Shown one piece after another: positions 35,874 to 45,607 of a stretch of 64,000 bases of DNA. Made by a program: the position numbers and the translations under genes. Origin of the DNA: Microbacterium esteraromaticum. Lineage in GTDB: Bacteria > Actinomycetota > Actinomycetes > Actinomycetales > Microbacteriaceae. The DNA lies in NCBI RefSeq assembly GCF_014084045.1, contig NZ_CP043732.1:2170001-2234000 (forward strand). Direction: 5' to 3'. Below the pieces are notes generated by a model. That model was not told the origin of the DNA. It saw nothing but the letters and a program-made list of their open reading frames with translations, and did not search any database. Position 1 is the stretch's first letter. Every line of letters begins with the position of its first letter.

Positions 35874-36737
35874 TCATTTCAGCAGCCGCGACAGGCGGCG
35901 GTCTGCCAGCACCTTGCCGCCGGTCTGGCACGTCGGGCAGTACTCCAGCGATCTGTCGGCGAAGAACACGCTGCGCACCGTGTCGCCGCACACAGGGCAT
36001 GCCTCGCCGCGTCGAGCGTGCACCTGCATGCCGCGGCGCTTGGCGTCCTTAAGATCCGCGGGCGGCTTGCCTGCGGCCTCGTCGACCGCCTCGCGGAGAG
36101 TGCGCTGCATGGCGTCGTAGAGGCGGTCGATCTCCGCGTCGTCGAGGTTCGCGGCCGGCGCGTAGGGCGACATCTTCGCGGCGTGCAGGATCTCGTCGCT
36201 GTACGCATTGCCGATGCCCGCGATGAGGCCCTGGTCGCGGAGCAGCCCCTTGATCTGGGTGCGGCGCCCGGCCAGCAGGGCGGCGAAGGCATCCCGGGTG
36301 AAATCGTCGTCGAGCGGGTCCGGTCCGAGGCGGGCGATGCCGGGCACGTCGGCCGGATCGCGAACGACGTACACCGCGAGCGACTTCTTCGTGCCGGCCT
36401 CGGTGAGGTCGAAGCCGCTGCCGTCGTCCAGCGCCACGCGCATGGCGATCGGGCTGCGGCCGGGCTTGATGAGCGTCGTCGGCAGCGCGTCGTACCAGCG
36501 CAGCCAGCCTGCTTTCGCGAGGTGGAAGACGAGGTGGAGGTCGTCGCCGAGGGAGAGGTCGATGAACTTGCCGTGCCGCGAGGCTGCCGCGATCCGGGCA
36601 TCCTGCAGCGCGGTGACCGGCGGGTCGAAGGTCTTCAGCGCCGCGATCGCCGCGACGCTGACGCGCGTGACCGTCCGCCCCGCCGTCCGCGCGGCGAGGA
36701 AATCGACGAGTCCCTGTACCTCAGGCATCTCGGGCAT
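35874..36737 (-). CDS. Fpg/Nei-family DNA glycosylase
   Basis: A 287-residue base-excision enzyme. It begins MPEMPEVQ, so Met removal exposes the catalytic Pro and Glu of the family. A helix-two-turns-helix region (IKGLLRDQGLIAGIGNAYSDEIL) and a C-terminal zinc finger follow (CPVC ... CPTCQTGGKVLADRRLSRLL). The C-terminal part GGKVLADRRL differs from the classical QRSTFYC ending of Fpg, so oxidised-base choice (8-oxoG versus pyrimidines) is uncertain. The start is fixed by the MPE motif. Confidence 0.9.
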   Translation of the reverse strand: MPEMPEVQGLVDFLAARTAGRTVTRVSVAAIAALKTFDPPVTALQDARIAAASRHGKFIDLSLGDDLHLVFHLAKAGWLRWYDALPTTLIKPGRSPIAMRVALDDGSGFDLTEAGTKKSLAVYVVRDPADVPGIARLGPDPLDDDFTRDAFAALLAGRRTQIKGLLRDQGLIAGIGNAYSDEILHAAKMSPYAPAANLDDAEIDRLYDAMQRTLREAVDEAAGKPPADLKDAKRRGMQVHARRGEACPVCGDTVRSVFFADRSLEYCPTCQTGGKVLADRRLSRLLK

Positions 36738-36774
36738 GCCGTCATCCTGTCACGGGTCGCCGAGGTCGGGGCCG

Positions 36775-37011
36775 GATGTCGGGCTTCACGGACGATCCGG
36801 TGCACCTGCGGCGTGTCGGTCGGCGGCGCGCCGCGCTGCGGGCATTCGGTCCGAGACCCCCGACGGATGCCGGGTGCCGGATGCCGGATGTCGGGCATCC
36901 CGGACAATCCGGTGCACCTGCGGCGTGTCGGTCGGCGGCGCGCCGCGCTGCGGGCATTCGGTCCGAGACCCCCGACGGATGCCGGATGCCGGATGCCGGA
37001 TGCCGGATGCC
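36775..37011. repeat. 113-bp tandem duplication followed by five 7-bp repeats
   Basis: Two copies of a 113-bp unit start at 36775 and 36888. They are nearly identical, including a GGCGGCGCGCCGCGC palindrome. Immediately after, GGATGCC is repeated five times without error (36977-37011). The array fills the 286-bp gap between the starts or ends of the glycosylase and GNAT genes. No gene is supported in it. Confidence 0.9.
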
Positions 37012-37023
37012 GGTGAGTCCCGA

Positions 37024-37587
37024 TCAGAGCACCGGCCACTCGACCGGAGTCCGGTCGTCTGTCGCGAGCAGACCCGCGATCCAGCCGTCGTCTCGGCCTC
37101 GCGCGCCGGTGAGGCCCTGCCGCAGCGTCCCCTCGTACCGGAACCCGAGCGATCGCGCCGTGCGGGCGGAGGGGATGTTGCCCACGACCGCGCGCCAGCC
37201 GAGCCGGGCGAGCGTCAGCTCGTCGAACGCGAAGTCGACGACGGCTCGAGCCGCCTCTCCCATCACGCCCTGTCCGCGGAACTCGGCGACACCCCAGTAT
37301 CCGATCTCCGCATCGCCGCCGTGCGCGTGCTCGGTTATCCGGTGCAGGCCGATCATGCCGGCGAGCACGCCGTCCTTCCGGATGGCCCACACGGTCTCGA
37401 CGCCATCAGCCCACCACTTCGCCACCAGCTCCACGAACTCGACCGCGTTCTGACGGGTGTACGGGCTGGGCACCGTCGTCCACCTCGGCACCTCCGGGTC
37501 CTGGCAGGCGGCGGTGATCGCGTCGATGTCGGCTTCGGCCGGGATGCTGAGCACGAGCCTCTCGGTCCGCAGGATGACGGGTTGCAT
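37024..37587 (-). CDS. GNAT-family N-acetyltransferase, RimJ/RimL type
   Basis: A 187-residue acetyltransferase. It begins LRTERLVLSIPAEADIDAI, typical of RimJ/RimL-like proteins. It carries the acetyl-CoA loop GVAEFRGQGVMGEAARAVVD and the late motif NIPSARTARSLGFRYEGTLR. These enzymes acetylate ribosomal protein termini, antibiotics or small amines; the substrate is unknown. It lies just after a repeat array and is divergent from the EamA permease. Confidence 0.9.
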   Translation of the reverse strand: MQPVILRTERLVLSIPAEADIDAITAACQDPEVPRWTTVPSPYTRQNAVEFVELVAKWWADGVETVWAIRKDGVLAGMIGLHRITEHAHGGDAEIGYWGVAEFRGQGVMGEAARAVVDFAFDELTLARLGWRAVVGNIPSARTARSLGFRYEGTLRQGLTGARGRDDGWIAGLLATDDRTPVEWPVL

Positions 37588-37659
37588 CGCACCAGCGTAA
37601 TGGCGCTCGGTAGGCTGGATTCCGCGGCCCGTCGCTGTGGCAGCAGAGGAGGACGAGCC

Positions 37660-38538
37660 GTGACCGTGCAGCGCTCATCGCCGAGAGGCGTCGTGGCCTC
37701 GCTCGTGGCATCGGCGATGTTCGGTGCGATCTTCTTCATCGCCGCCCAGCTGCAGTCCTCGGCCGAGGTCGTCTACGCCTGGCGGGTCGTGGTGACGCTC
37801 GCGCTGTACGTGCTCGCGCTGTGCCACCCTGCGGCGCGTCTCGGCGTGGTGATCCTCTGGCGGCGGCTGCGCACGCGCTGGTGGATGCCATTGCTGGCGC
37901 TGCTGCTCGCCTCGATCGTCGGCGTGCAGCTGTGGCTGTTCATGTGGGCGCCGATCCACGGCCACGGCCTGGACGCGGGGCTCGGGTACCTGCTGCTGCC
38001 CATCAGCCTGGTGCTGTGCGGCCGCTTCCTCATGCATGCCCACGTGACTCCGCTTCAGTGGGCGGTGGTCGCGCTCGCCGTGGTCGCCGTGGCCATCAAG
38101 ATCATCGCGACGCCCCAGCTGTCATGGGTGACATGGGCGATCTGCATCCCGTACGCGGTCTACTTCGTGCTGCGTCAGCGCTTCGGTCTCGACGAGCCGA
38201 TGTCGTTCGGCCTCGAGCTGACGGCCATGGTGCCGGTGGCCCTCTGGCTCCTGGTCTCGGCCGGATCGGGGCCGCAGTCCGCCCTCGAGACGACGGGCCT
38301 GCTCGCCGTCGGCGTGATCGGCGGCATCGCGATGGTGCTCTACCTCGCCGCCTCAGACCTGCTCTCGATGCCCGTCTTCGGGCTGCTCAGCTACGTCGAG
38401 CCCGTCCTGCTGGTCGTCGTCGCGGTGCTGCTCGGCGAACGGATGCAGGGTGCCGACCTGCTCGTCTACGGAATCCTCGCCGTCGCGCTCGCCCTGCTGG
38501 CGTTCGAGGGATTCCGCGCCGGACGCCGATCGCGCTGA
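37660..38538 (+). CDS. EamA/RarD-family membrane transporter
   Basis: A 292-residue permease with ten hydrophobic segments in two similar halves, as in EamA proteins. RarD-like features are FGAIFFIAAQL, YVLRQRFGLD and the final LSYVEPVLLVVVAVLLGE. The GTG at 37660 is chosen because AGGAGG sits nine bases upstream. The frame is open far upstream over the glycosylase gene but that part is not coding. Substrate unknown, probably small metabolites. Confidence 0.85.
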   Translation: MTVQRSSPRGVVASLVASAMFGAIFFIAAQLQSSAEVVYAWRVVVTLALYVLALCHPAARLGVVILWRRLRTRWWMPLLALLLASIVGVQLWLFMWAPIHGHGLDAGLGYLLLPISLVLCGRFLMHAHVTPLQWAVVALAVVAVAIKIIATPQLSWVTWAICIPYAVYFVLRQRFGLDEPMSFGLELTAMVPVALWLLVSAGSGPQSALETTGLLAVGVIGGIAMVLYLAASDLLSMPVFGLLSYVEPVLLVVVAVLLGERMQGADLLVYGILAVALALLAFEGFRAGRRSR

Positions 38539-38628
38539 GTCAGATTCCGACGGGTCCGCGCGGTGCGGGCAGCGCCCACCCTCGACGGCTCCGGCTCAGT
38601 GTCGGTGGCCGGTGAGTAGACTTCTCCG

Positions 38629-41600
38629 GTGACTGTTCCGGGGATCCTGCGCGCCTTGGAAGAGGCGAACCTCTATCGCGACGCCCTCACCTGGGCGCAG
38701 ACCGATGCCGAGATCTCGGCCGTCGACGGGCTCGACGCCCCGATCATCGCGGGGCTGCTGCGCAAGCGCGCGTCGGGGGGCAGGCCGGCATCCGCTCTCG
38801 TCGTGGCCCCCACCGGTCGTCGCGCCGAATCCGTCGCGGCGGCGCTCGCCGCCTACCTCGCCGATGCCGAGATCCTCACCTTCCCGGCCTGGGAGACGCT
38901 GCCGCACGAGCGGCTCAGCCCCAGCCCCGACACGGTAGGCAGGCGACTCGAGACGCTGCGGCGCATCGTGACGTGGACCGGTGAGAAGCCGCTCGTCGTC
39001 GTCGCCTCGGTGCGAGCGGCCCTGCAGCCCATCGCCGCGAACCTCGGTGACGCCGCACCTCTCGAGCTGCGCGTCGGCGGACGAGGCGTCGAACTCGAAG
39101 ACGCCGTCGAGCAGCTCGTCGAGCGCGCCTACTCGCGTGTCGACATGGTCTCGCGCCGTGGCGAGTTCGCGGTGCGCGGCGGCATCCTCGACGTCTTCCC
39201 TCCCACCGCCGACCACCCGCTGCGCGTGGAGTTCTTCGGCGACGAGGTCGATCAGATCCGCGCCTTCTCGGTCGCCGACCAGCGCTCGCTGCCGGGAGAT
39301 GTCGAATCGGTCTCCCTCGCGGCGAGCCGCGAGCTGCTGCTCACCGCCGAGGTGCGCGAGCGCGCGGGCGAGCTGATCGCTCGGTTCCCGGCGATGTCCG
39401 CGATGCTCGAGAAGATGTCGCAGGGCATCCCCGTCGAGGGCATGGAGTCGCTGCTTCCGGTCGTCGCCGGCCCCCTCGTGACGCTCGCCGAGTACCTTCC
39501 CGAGGGCTCCGCCGCAGCAGTCGTCGATCCCGAGCGCGCCAGCGCCCGTGCGCAGAATCTGGGCGAGACGAACCGCGAGTTCCTCGACGCGGCGTGGAGC
39601 GCGGCGACGTCGGGCGCCTCTGCGCCGATCGACCTGGGCGCAGGCGACTTCATCAGCCTCGCTCGCATGCGCGAGATCATGCACGAGCGCGACGGCGTGT
39701 GGTGGAGGGTCACGCCGTTCGCGACCGACGACGACGCCGCTGAGCACCTCGACTCCTCGGCCATCCCGTCGTTCCACGGCAACGTCGACGGCGCGATCGC
39801 CTTCGTCGAGGCGCGCCTCGGCGAAGGCTGGCGGGTCGTCATCATCTCGTCGGGGCAGGGCCTCGTCGAGCGCGCCCGCGACGTGCTGAGCGACCGCGGC
39901 CTGGCCGCGCGCATCGTCGATCACGTCGTCGACGAGCCCGAGGGCGGGGTGGCGACGCTGGTCGCCGGGTCCGTCGAGTCGGGTTTCCAGGTTCCGGATG
40001 CCAGGATCGCCGTCCTCACCGACAACGAGTTCTACGGCCGCACGATCGGCGGCGACCAGCGCATGGTCAAGAAGCTGGCGTCGCGTCGCCGCAACGTCGT
40101 CGACCCGCTGCAGCTGAAGCAGGGCGACTTCGTCGTGCATTCGACGCACGGCATCGGCCGTTTCGTCGAGATGACCAAGCGCGAGGTGTCGTCGGGCGGG
40201 CGGAACGCCGTCAAGACGACGCGCGAGTACCTCGTGCTCGAGTACGCGCCATCGAAGCGCGGCTACCCCGGCGACAAGCTCTTCGTGCCCACCGACCAGC
40301 TCGACATGCTCTCGAAGTACGTCGGCGGCGAGGCGCCGACGCTGTCGAAGATGGGCGGCAGCGACTGGGCTGCGGCCAAGGGCAAGGCGCGCCGGGCGGT
40401 GCGCGACATCGCCGTCGAGCTCGTGAAGCTCTACTCGGCGCGGATGAACTCCAAGGGTCACGCGTTCGGCCCGGACACGCCGTGGCAGCGCGAGCTGGAG
40501 GAGGCGTTCCCGTTCGCCGAGACGCACGACCAGCTGCAGACCATCGAAGAGATCAAAGCCGACATGGAGCGGCCCATCCCGATGGACCGCCTGCTCTCCG
40601 GAGATGTCGGCTTCGGCAAGACCGAGGTCGCCGTGCGTGCCGCGTTCAAGGCGATCCAGGAGGGCAAGCAGGTCGCGATGCTGGTTCCGACCACCCTGCT
40701 CGTCAAGCAGCACCTCGAGACCTTCACCGAGCGGTTCGCCGGCTTCCCGGTGAAGGTGCGTCCGCTCTCGCGATTCCAGACCGACAAAGAGGCGCGGCTC
40801 ACGCTGCAGGGTCTCGTCGACGGATCGGTCGACATGGTCATCGGCACGCACCGCATCCTCACCGATCAGGTGATCTTCAAAGACCTCGGCCTGATGATCA
40901 TCGACGAGGAGCAGCGCTTCGGAGTCGAGCACAAGGATGCGCTGAAGAAGATGAAGACGAACGTCGACATCCTCGCGATGAGCGCCACGCCCATCCCGCG
41001 CACGCTCGAGATGGCGGTCACAGGCATCCGCGAGATGTCGACACTGCAGACACCGCCGGAGGACAGGCATCCGATCCTCTCCTTCGTCGGCCCGCGAAGC
41101 GACAAGCAGATCGCGGCGGCGATCCGCCGCGAGATCCTGCGCGAGGGACAGGTCTTCTTCGTCCACAACCGCGTGCAGTCGATCCAGCGGGTCGCCTCCG
41201 AGCTCGCGGAGCTGGTGCCAGAGGCCCGGATCGCGGTCGCGCACGGCAAGATGGGCGAGCACCAGCTCGAGCAGGTCGTCGACGACTTCTGGGAGCGCAA
41301 GTACGACGTGCTCGTCTCGACGACCATCATCGAGACCGGCCTCGACATCTCGAACGCGAACACGATCATCATCGACCGGGCCGACAAGTACGGTCTCTCG
41401 CAGCTGCATCAGCTGCGCGGACGCGTGGGTCGAGGGCGCGAGCGGGCGTACGCGTACTTCCTCTACGACGATATGAAGCCGCTCAGCGAGACGGCCGCCG
41501 ACCGGCTGCAGACCATCGCGGTCAACAACGACCTCGGCTCGGGCATGCAGGTGGCGCTGAAGGACCTCGAGTTGCGCGGGGCGGGCAACCTGCTCGGTGC

Positions 41601-42165
41601 CGAGCAGGCCGGCCACATCGCGGGGGTCGGGTTCGACCTCTACCTGCGCATGATCGGCGAGGCGGTGGCCACGTTCCGCGGCGAAGACACCAGCTCCGAG
41701 ATCGAGCTGCGCCTCGAGCTTCCGGTGGATGCCCGCATCCCCGAGCACTACATCGACAGTGAGCGGCTGCGCCTGGAGGCGTACCAGAAGCTCTCGTCGG
41801 CGGCCACGGCATCCGCCGCGGATGACGCCATCGATCTCGTCGTCGAAGAGCTCGTCGACCGCTACGGCGTGTTCCCCGACGAGGTGACCACGCTGGTGAA
41901 GGTCGCGCGGCTGCGCCGCAGGGCGGCGCGGGCAGGGCTCTCGGACGTCGTCGCGATGGGCTCGAACCTGCGTGTCGCGCCGGCGCGCTTCGAGGACTCG
42001 ATGAAGGTGCGCCTGCAGCGCCTGTATCCGAAGGCGAAGCTGGTCGGCGGGGGTGAGGCGCTGGTCGTGCCGATGCCTGTCGACTCAGACCTGATCGAAT
42101 GGGTCGGGCAGCTGTTCACCGCGATGTTCCCTGAGCCGGTGAAGGCGCAGCCCGCGGGCGTCTGA
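38629..42165 (+). CDS. mfd: Transcription-repair coupling factor
   Basis: An 1178-residue Mfd, normal length. It shows the UvrB-like N-terminal module (VAPTGRRAESVAAALAAYL, RRGEFAVRGGILDVFPP), the RNA-polymerase-interaction region (GDFVVHSTHGIGRF) and the RecG-like translocase with Walker A GDVGFGKTE near residue 657, DEEQ near 758 and QLHQLRGRVGRG. A C-terminal regulatory domain follows. It removes stalled RNA polymerase and recruits the excision-repair proteins. The start is GTG at 38629, with weak ribosome-site support. A long antisense frame over it is a GC artefact. Confidence 0.97.
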   Translation: MTVPGILRALEEANLYRDALTWAQTDAEISAVDGLDAPIIAGLLRKRASGGRPASALVVAPTGRRAESVAAALAAYLADAEILTFPAWETLPHERLSPSPDTVGRRLETLRRIVTWTGEKPLVVVASVRAALQPIAANLGDAAPLELRVGGRGVELEDAVEQLVERAYSRVDMVSRRGEFAVRGGILDVFPPTADHPLRVEFFGDEVDQIRAFSVADQRSLPGDVESVSLAASRELLLTAEVRERAGELIARFPAMSAMLEKMSQGIPVEGMESLLPVVAGPLVTLAEYLPEGSAAAVVDPERASARAQNLGETNREFLDAAWSAATSGASAPIDLGAGDFISLARMREIMHERDGVWWRVTPFATDDDAAEHLDSSAIPSFHGNVDGAIAFVEARLGEGWRVVIISSGQGLVERARDVLSDRGLAARIVDHVVDEPEGGVATLVAGSVESGFQVPDARIAVLTDNEFYGRTIGGDQRMVKKLASRRRNVVDPLQLKQGDFVVHSTHGIGRFVEMTKREVSSGGRNAVKTTREYLVLEYAPSKRGYPGDKLFVPTDQLDMLSKYVGGEAPTLSKMGGSDWAAAKGKARRAVRDIAVELVKLYSARMNSKGHAFGPDTPWQRELEEAFPFAETHDQLQTIEEIKADMERPIPMDRLLSGDVGFGKTEVAVRAAFKAIQEGKQVAMLVPTTLLVKQHLETFTERFAGFPVKVRPLSRFQTDKEARLTLQGLVDGSVDMVIGTHRILTDQVIFKDLGLMIIDEEQRFGVEHKDALKKMKTNVDILAMSATPIPRTLEMAVTGIREMSTLQTPPEDRHPILSFVGPRSDKQIAAAIRREILREGQVFFVHNRVQSIQRVASELAELVPEARIAVAHGKMGEHQLEQVVDDFWERKYDVLVSTTIIETGLDISNANTIIIDRADKYGLSQLHQLRGRVGRGRERAYAYFLYDDMKPLSETAADRLQTIAVNNDLGSGMQVALKDLELRGAGNLLGAEQAGHIAGVGFDLYLRMIGEAVATFRGEDTSSEIELRLELPVDARIPEHYIDSERLRLEAYQKLSSAATASAADDAIDLVVEELVDRYGVFPDEVTTLVKVARLRRRAARAGLSDVVAMGSNLRVAPARFEDSMKVRLQRLYPKAKLVGGGEALVVPMPVDSDLIEWVGQLFTAMFPEPVKAQPAGV

Positions 42166-42193
42166 GCGGGCTGCCGGCACGGCGCGCCACGAC

Positions 42194-42210
42194 TTCTACG
42201 CGCGGTAGAA
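42194..42210. promoter_or_regulatory. BlaI-type operator over the cydDC promoter
   Basis: TTCTAC-GCGCG-GTAGAA is a perfect inverted repeat with a 5-bp spacer, identical in its arms to the operator at 47051. The right arm overlaps a TAGAAT (42206-42211) that could be the -10 box. The GTG of cydDC at 42218 follows by 6 bp and has no ribosome site, so the transcript may be leaderless. Repressor binding here would block initiation. Confidence 0.75.
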
Positions 42211-42217
42211 TTATGGT

Positions 42218-45200
42218 GTGAGTGCTGACGATCCGGACGACCCATGGGTGCGGGAGGCGTCGCGTCCGAAGACGCCGACGCGCCGACCCGACCTCTCGTC
42301 GGTGCCACGACCGGCGCTCTACGGGCTCGGCATGCTCGCAGCCCTGCGGGCGCTCGGGCTCGTGCTCATCGCCGAGGCCGTTGCGCGCGGCGTCGCCGGC
42401 CTCGCAGCATCCGGACTCACTCCCGATGCGACCCGCACGATCCTCATCGTGGGCGTGGCAGGCGCACTGCTGCGCGCTGGAGCGGAGTGGGCCACGTCAG
42501 TGGCGTCGCGCCGCATCGCGACGTCGGTCAAGAGCGACCTGCGCCGACGACTCTGGCGTCGTATCGCCGAAGGCGGGCGGACAGGCGGCGGCACCGCGGT
42601 GCTCGCAGCCGACGGACTCGACGACCTCGACGACTACTTCATCCAGTCGCTGCCTGCACTCATCGCGGCGGCGGTCGTGCCGCTGCTCGTCGGCGTGCGG
42701 ATCCTCGGCGCCGACTGGCTCAGCGCCCTGATCATCGTGATCACCGTGCCGCTCGTGCCGCTGTTCATGATCCTGATCGGCAAGCACACGCAGCAGCGCA
42801 CCGACGCGGCGCTCACCGCGCTCACCCGCCTCGCCGACCACCTCACCGAGCTCGCCCGCGGACTGCCCGTGCTCGTCGGTCTCGGACGGGTCGACGAGCA
42901 GACCCGCGCGCTCGACGGCATCCAGCGCCGCTATCGGGCCCGCACAGAGGAGACGCTGCGCTGGGCGTTCCTGTCGGCACTGGCCCTCGAGCTCATCGCG
43001 ACCATCTCGGTCGCGGTCGTGGCCGTCTTCCTCGGTCTGCGGCTGCTGAACGGCACGATGACGCTGGAGCCCGCTCTCATAGCGCTCATCCTGGCACCCG
43101 AGTGCTTCACCGCCCTGCGCGAGGTCGGCACCGCCTTCCACGCCTCGCAGGACGGACTCTCCGCCCTCGAGCGCGCGAAGAGAATCGTCGACGAACCGGC
43201 ACGTCGTGACGCCAGAGCCGAGACGGGCGGTCCGATGCGCATCGACGCGCTGAGCGTGGCCTATCCGGGTCGCCGGATGCCCGCGCTGCGCGCCGTGACG
43301 GGCGACCTCGCCGGCATCACAGCCGTCACGGGACGCAGCGGGGCCGGCAAGTCGACGCTGCTCGGCGCGCTCTCCGGCGTGCTTCCGGCCGACGCCGAGA
43401 TCGCGGGTGCGGTTCGCGGAGTGGATGCGGATGCCGTGGCCTGGGCTCCCCAGGCGCCGCGCATGTTCGCCGCGACACCCCGGGAGGAGCTCGCGCTGTA
43501 CGGCACCGGAACGGACGCGCTGGACGAGCTGGGTCTCGGGGGGCTGGCCGACGCGGCGACCGCCGAACTGAGCCCAGGAGAGCTGCGACGTCTGGCGGTC
43601 GCGCGGGCGCTCGCACGCGTGGACGCGGGAGCCCGGCTGCTCGTGCTCGACGAGCCGACGGCCCACCTCGACCGCGTGGCTGCTCGACTGGTGCGCGACG
43701 CGGTGCTGCGCCGCGCCGATCGCTGCGCGATCGTGCTCGCCACTCACGAACCCGAGACGCTCGCCCTCGCCGACCGCGTCATCTCGGTCGACACGCCGGC
43801 CGGTGACGCGCGCGCCGCCGGTGTCCCTGCTGGCGGGCTTCCGGCTGGCGAAGATCGGCCGGGAATCGAGGGTGACGCCGATCTTGAAGGGCGGACCGAA
43901 CCAGGGCATCCTGCAGGATCGTCTCCGGCCTTCGGAGGTGAGCCGCGCTCGCGACGCACGCTGACCCTCGCAGGCCTGCTGCGCCCGCACGCCTGGCTCT
44001 GGGCCGGTTCCACTGCTCTGTCGGCGCTCGCTGCCGGTCTCGCCGTCGCGCTCACCGCGGTGTCGGGCTGGCTGATCGTGCGCGCCAGCGTCGAGGAGTA
44101 CATCATGTACCTGCTCGTCGCGATCGTCGGCGTGCGCGCGTTCGGCATCGGCCGGGCGGCCGGACGGTACGCCGATCGCCTTGTCACGCACCGGGCCACG
44201 TTCCTCGTCGTCGATGCGCTGCGCCTTCGCCTGTGGCGTGCCATCGCCGCCCGCGGAGCGGGCTCCCGACGTCTGCTCGAGGGCGGTGCCCCGCTCGACT
44301 ACCTCGTCACCCTCGCCGATGATCTTCGCGATCAGCTGCCGCGCGTCGTGCCGCCGATCGGCGCCGGTGTGCTGGTCGTCGCAGGCACCATCATCACTGC
44401 CGCATTCGTCACCCCGCACATCGTCGTCCTCATCGCCGCGACGCTCGTCGCAGCGGTCGCGCTCGCGACCATCCTGGCCATCGTCAGCGAGCGCGACGCC
44501 TCAGCCGACCGTGTCGAGGCCCGGTCGGCCATCGTGCGCGGGACCGCGGCCCTCGCCTCCGCCGCCGACGACCTGCGGAGCAACGGAGTCGCCGGTGACG
44601 CTCTCGGAGCACTCGACCGGCACGCCATGGGGCTGGCCGCCGCCGAGCGGCGCGCGGCGTGGTCGGCAGGCCTCGGTGCAGCCGTGATCACCGTCTCGAC
44701 GACCCTGCTCGCGGTGCTCGTCCCCGTGCTGTCGCCCGGCCTGCCGGCCGAGTCCGCGTCGGTCGTCGCACTGCTGTCGCTGGCCCTGCTCGAGCCGCTC
44801 GCCGCACTCGTCGGCGCCGTGCACCGCCTGCCGGCGCTGCGTGCGCTGCTGCAGCGCCTCGACACAGTGCTGCGTCCGTCACCGGCACCGCAGTGGGGCC
44901 AGGCGCGTCCGGATGCCCTGATCCGACTCACGCTCGACAGGGTGACGATCCGGTATCCGGGGGCCCCGCGCCCGGCGGTCGAAGACGTCACCGCCGAGGT
45001 CAGGAGGGGCGGGTGGCTCGTGCTCGACGGCCCGTCCGGCTCAGGCAAGTCGACGCTGCTCTCGGCGATGATGGGCGCTCTTCCCGTGGCATCCGGGGCC
45101 ATCCTCGCCGACGGACGGCCGCTCACGACCTTGGACGAGCGCGCCTGGCGTGATCGAGTCGCCTGGTGCCCACAGGACGCCTACGTCTTCGATTCGACGC

Positions 45201-45607
45201 TGCGCGGCAATCTGCTGCTCGCGCGCGCTCGCGACGACGCCCCGGACGACGACGTACTGCGCGCCGCGCTCGCGCAGGCGGGGCTAACCGACCTGCTGCA
45301 CGAGCTCGGCGACGACCTCGGCGCGCGGGTCGGCCCTGGCGGATCCGCCCTGTCCGGGGGTGAGCGTCAGCGTCTCGCCGTCGCTCGGGCGCTGCTCACC
45401 CGGGCCGAGATCGTCCTGCTCGACGAGCCCACCGCGCACCTCGACCAGCCGACCGCCGCAGCCATGATGGCCGACATCCGCGAGGCGACCGCCGATCGGA
45501 TCGTCGTGCTCGTCTCGCATCGCCGGGCGGACAGGCGGGGCGACGACGAGCTGGTGCATCTCGGCAGCTCCGCTGTCGCGGCTGCGGGCGACCGCACATC
45601 CGCATGA
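42218..45607 (+). CDS. cydDC: Fused CydDC ABC transporter for cytochrome bd assembly
   Basis: An 1129-residue fusion of CydD and CydC, each with six membrane helices and an ATPase. The first ATPase has Walker A GRSGAGKST near residue 371 and LLVLDEPTAHLD, but its signature is LSPGELRRLAVARAL instead of LSGGQ. The second has GPSGSGKST near 938 and a standard LSGGERQRLAVARALL. A low-complexity Gly/Pro/Glu linker of about 60 residues joins the halves. CydDC exports cysteine/glutathione-type thiols or handles haem so that cytochrome bd can assemble. It carries the same operator as cydA, located 4.8 kb away. Confidence 0.93.
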   Translation: MSADDPDDPWVREASRPKTPTRRPDLSSVPRPALYGLGMLAALRALGLVLIAEAVARGVAGLAASGLTPDATRTILIVGVAGALLRAGAEWATSVASRRIATSVKSDLRRRLWRRIAEGGRTGGGTAVLAADGLDDLDDYFIQSLPALIAAAVVPLLVGVRILGADWLSALIIVITVPLVPLFMILIGKHTQQRTDAALTALTRLADHLTELARGLPVLVGLGRVDEQTRALDGIQRRYRARTEETLRWAFLSALALELIATISVAVVAVFLGLRLLNGTMTLEPALIALILAPECFTALREVGTAFHASQDGLSALERAKRIVDEPARRDARAETGGPMRIDALSVAYPGRRMPALRAVTGDLAGITAVTGRSGAGKSTLLGALSGVLPADAEIAGAVRGVDADAVAWAPQAPRMFAATPREELALYGTGTDALDELGLGGLADAATAELSPGELRRLAVARALARVDAGARLLVLDEPTAHLDRVAARLVRDAVLRRADRCAIVLATHEPETLALADRVISVDTPAGDARAAGVPAGGLPAGEDRPGIEGDADLEGRTEPGHPAGSSPAFGGEPRSRRTLTLAGLLRPHAWLWAGSTALSALAAGLAVALTAVSGWLIVRASVEEYIMYLLVAIVGVRAFGIGRAAGRYADRLVTHRATFLVVDALRLRLWRAIAARGAGSRRLLEGGAPLDYLVTLADDLRDQLPRVVPPIGAGVLVVAGTIITAAFVTPHIVVLIAATLVAAVALATILAIVSERDASADRVEARSAIVRGTAALASAADDLRSNGVAGDALGALDRHAMGLAAAERRAAWSAGLGAAVITVSTTLLAVLVPVLSPGLPAESASVVALLSLALLEPLAALVGAVHRLPALRALLQRLDTVLRPSPAPQWGQARPDALIRLTLDRVTIRYPGAPRPAVEDVTAEVRRGGWLVLDGPSGSGKSTLLSAMMGALPVASGAILADGRPLTTLDERAWRDRVAWCPQDAYVFDSTLRGNLLLARARDDAPDDDVLRAALAQAGLTDLLHELGDDLGARVGPGGSALSGGERQRLAVARALLTRAEIVLLDEPTAHLDQPTAAAMMADIREATADRIVVLVSHRRADRRGDDELVHLGSSAVAAAGDRTSA

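Noticed and set aside
38596-41748. 1050-residue open frame antisense to mfd
   Set aside because: It mirrors mfd over its whole length, has no recognisable domain and is rich in Arg, Glu, Asp and His, as expected of the opposite strand of a GC-rich gene.
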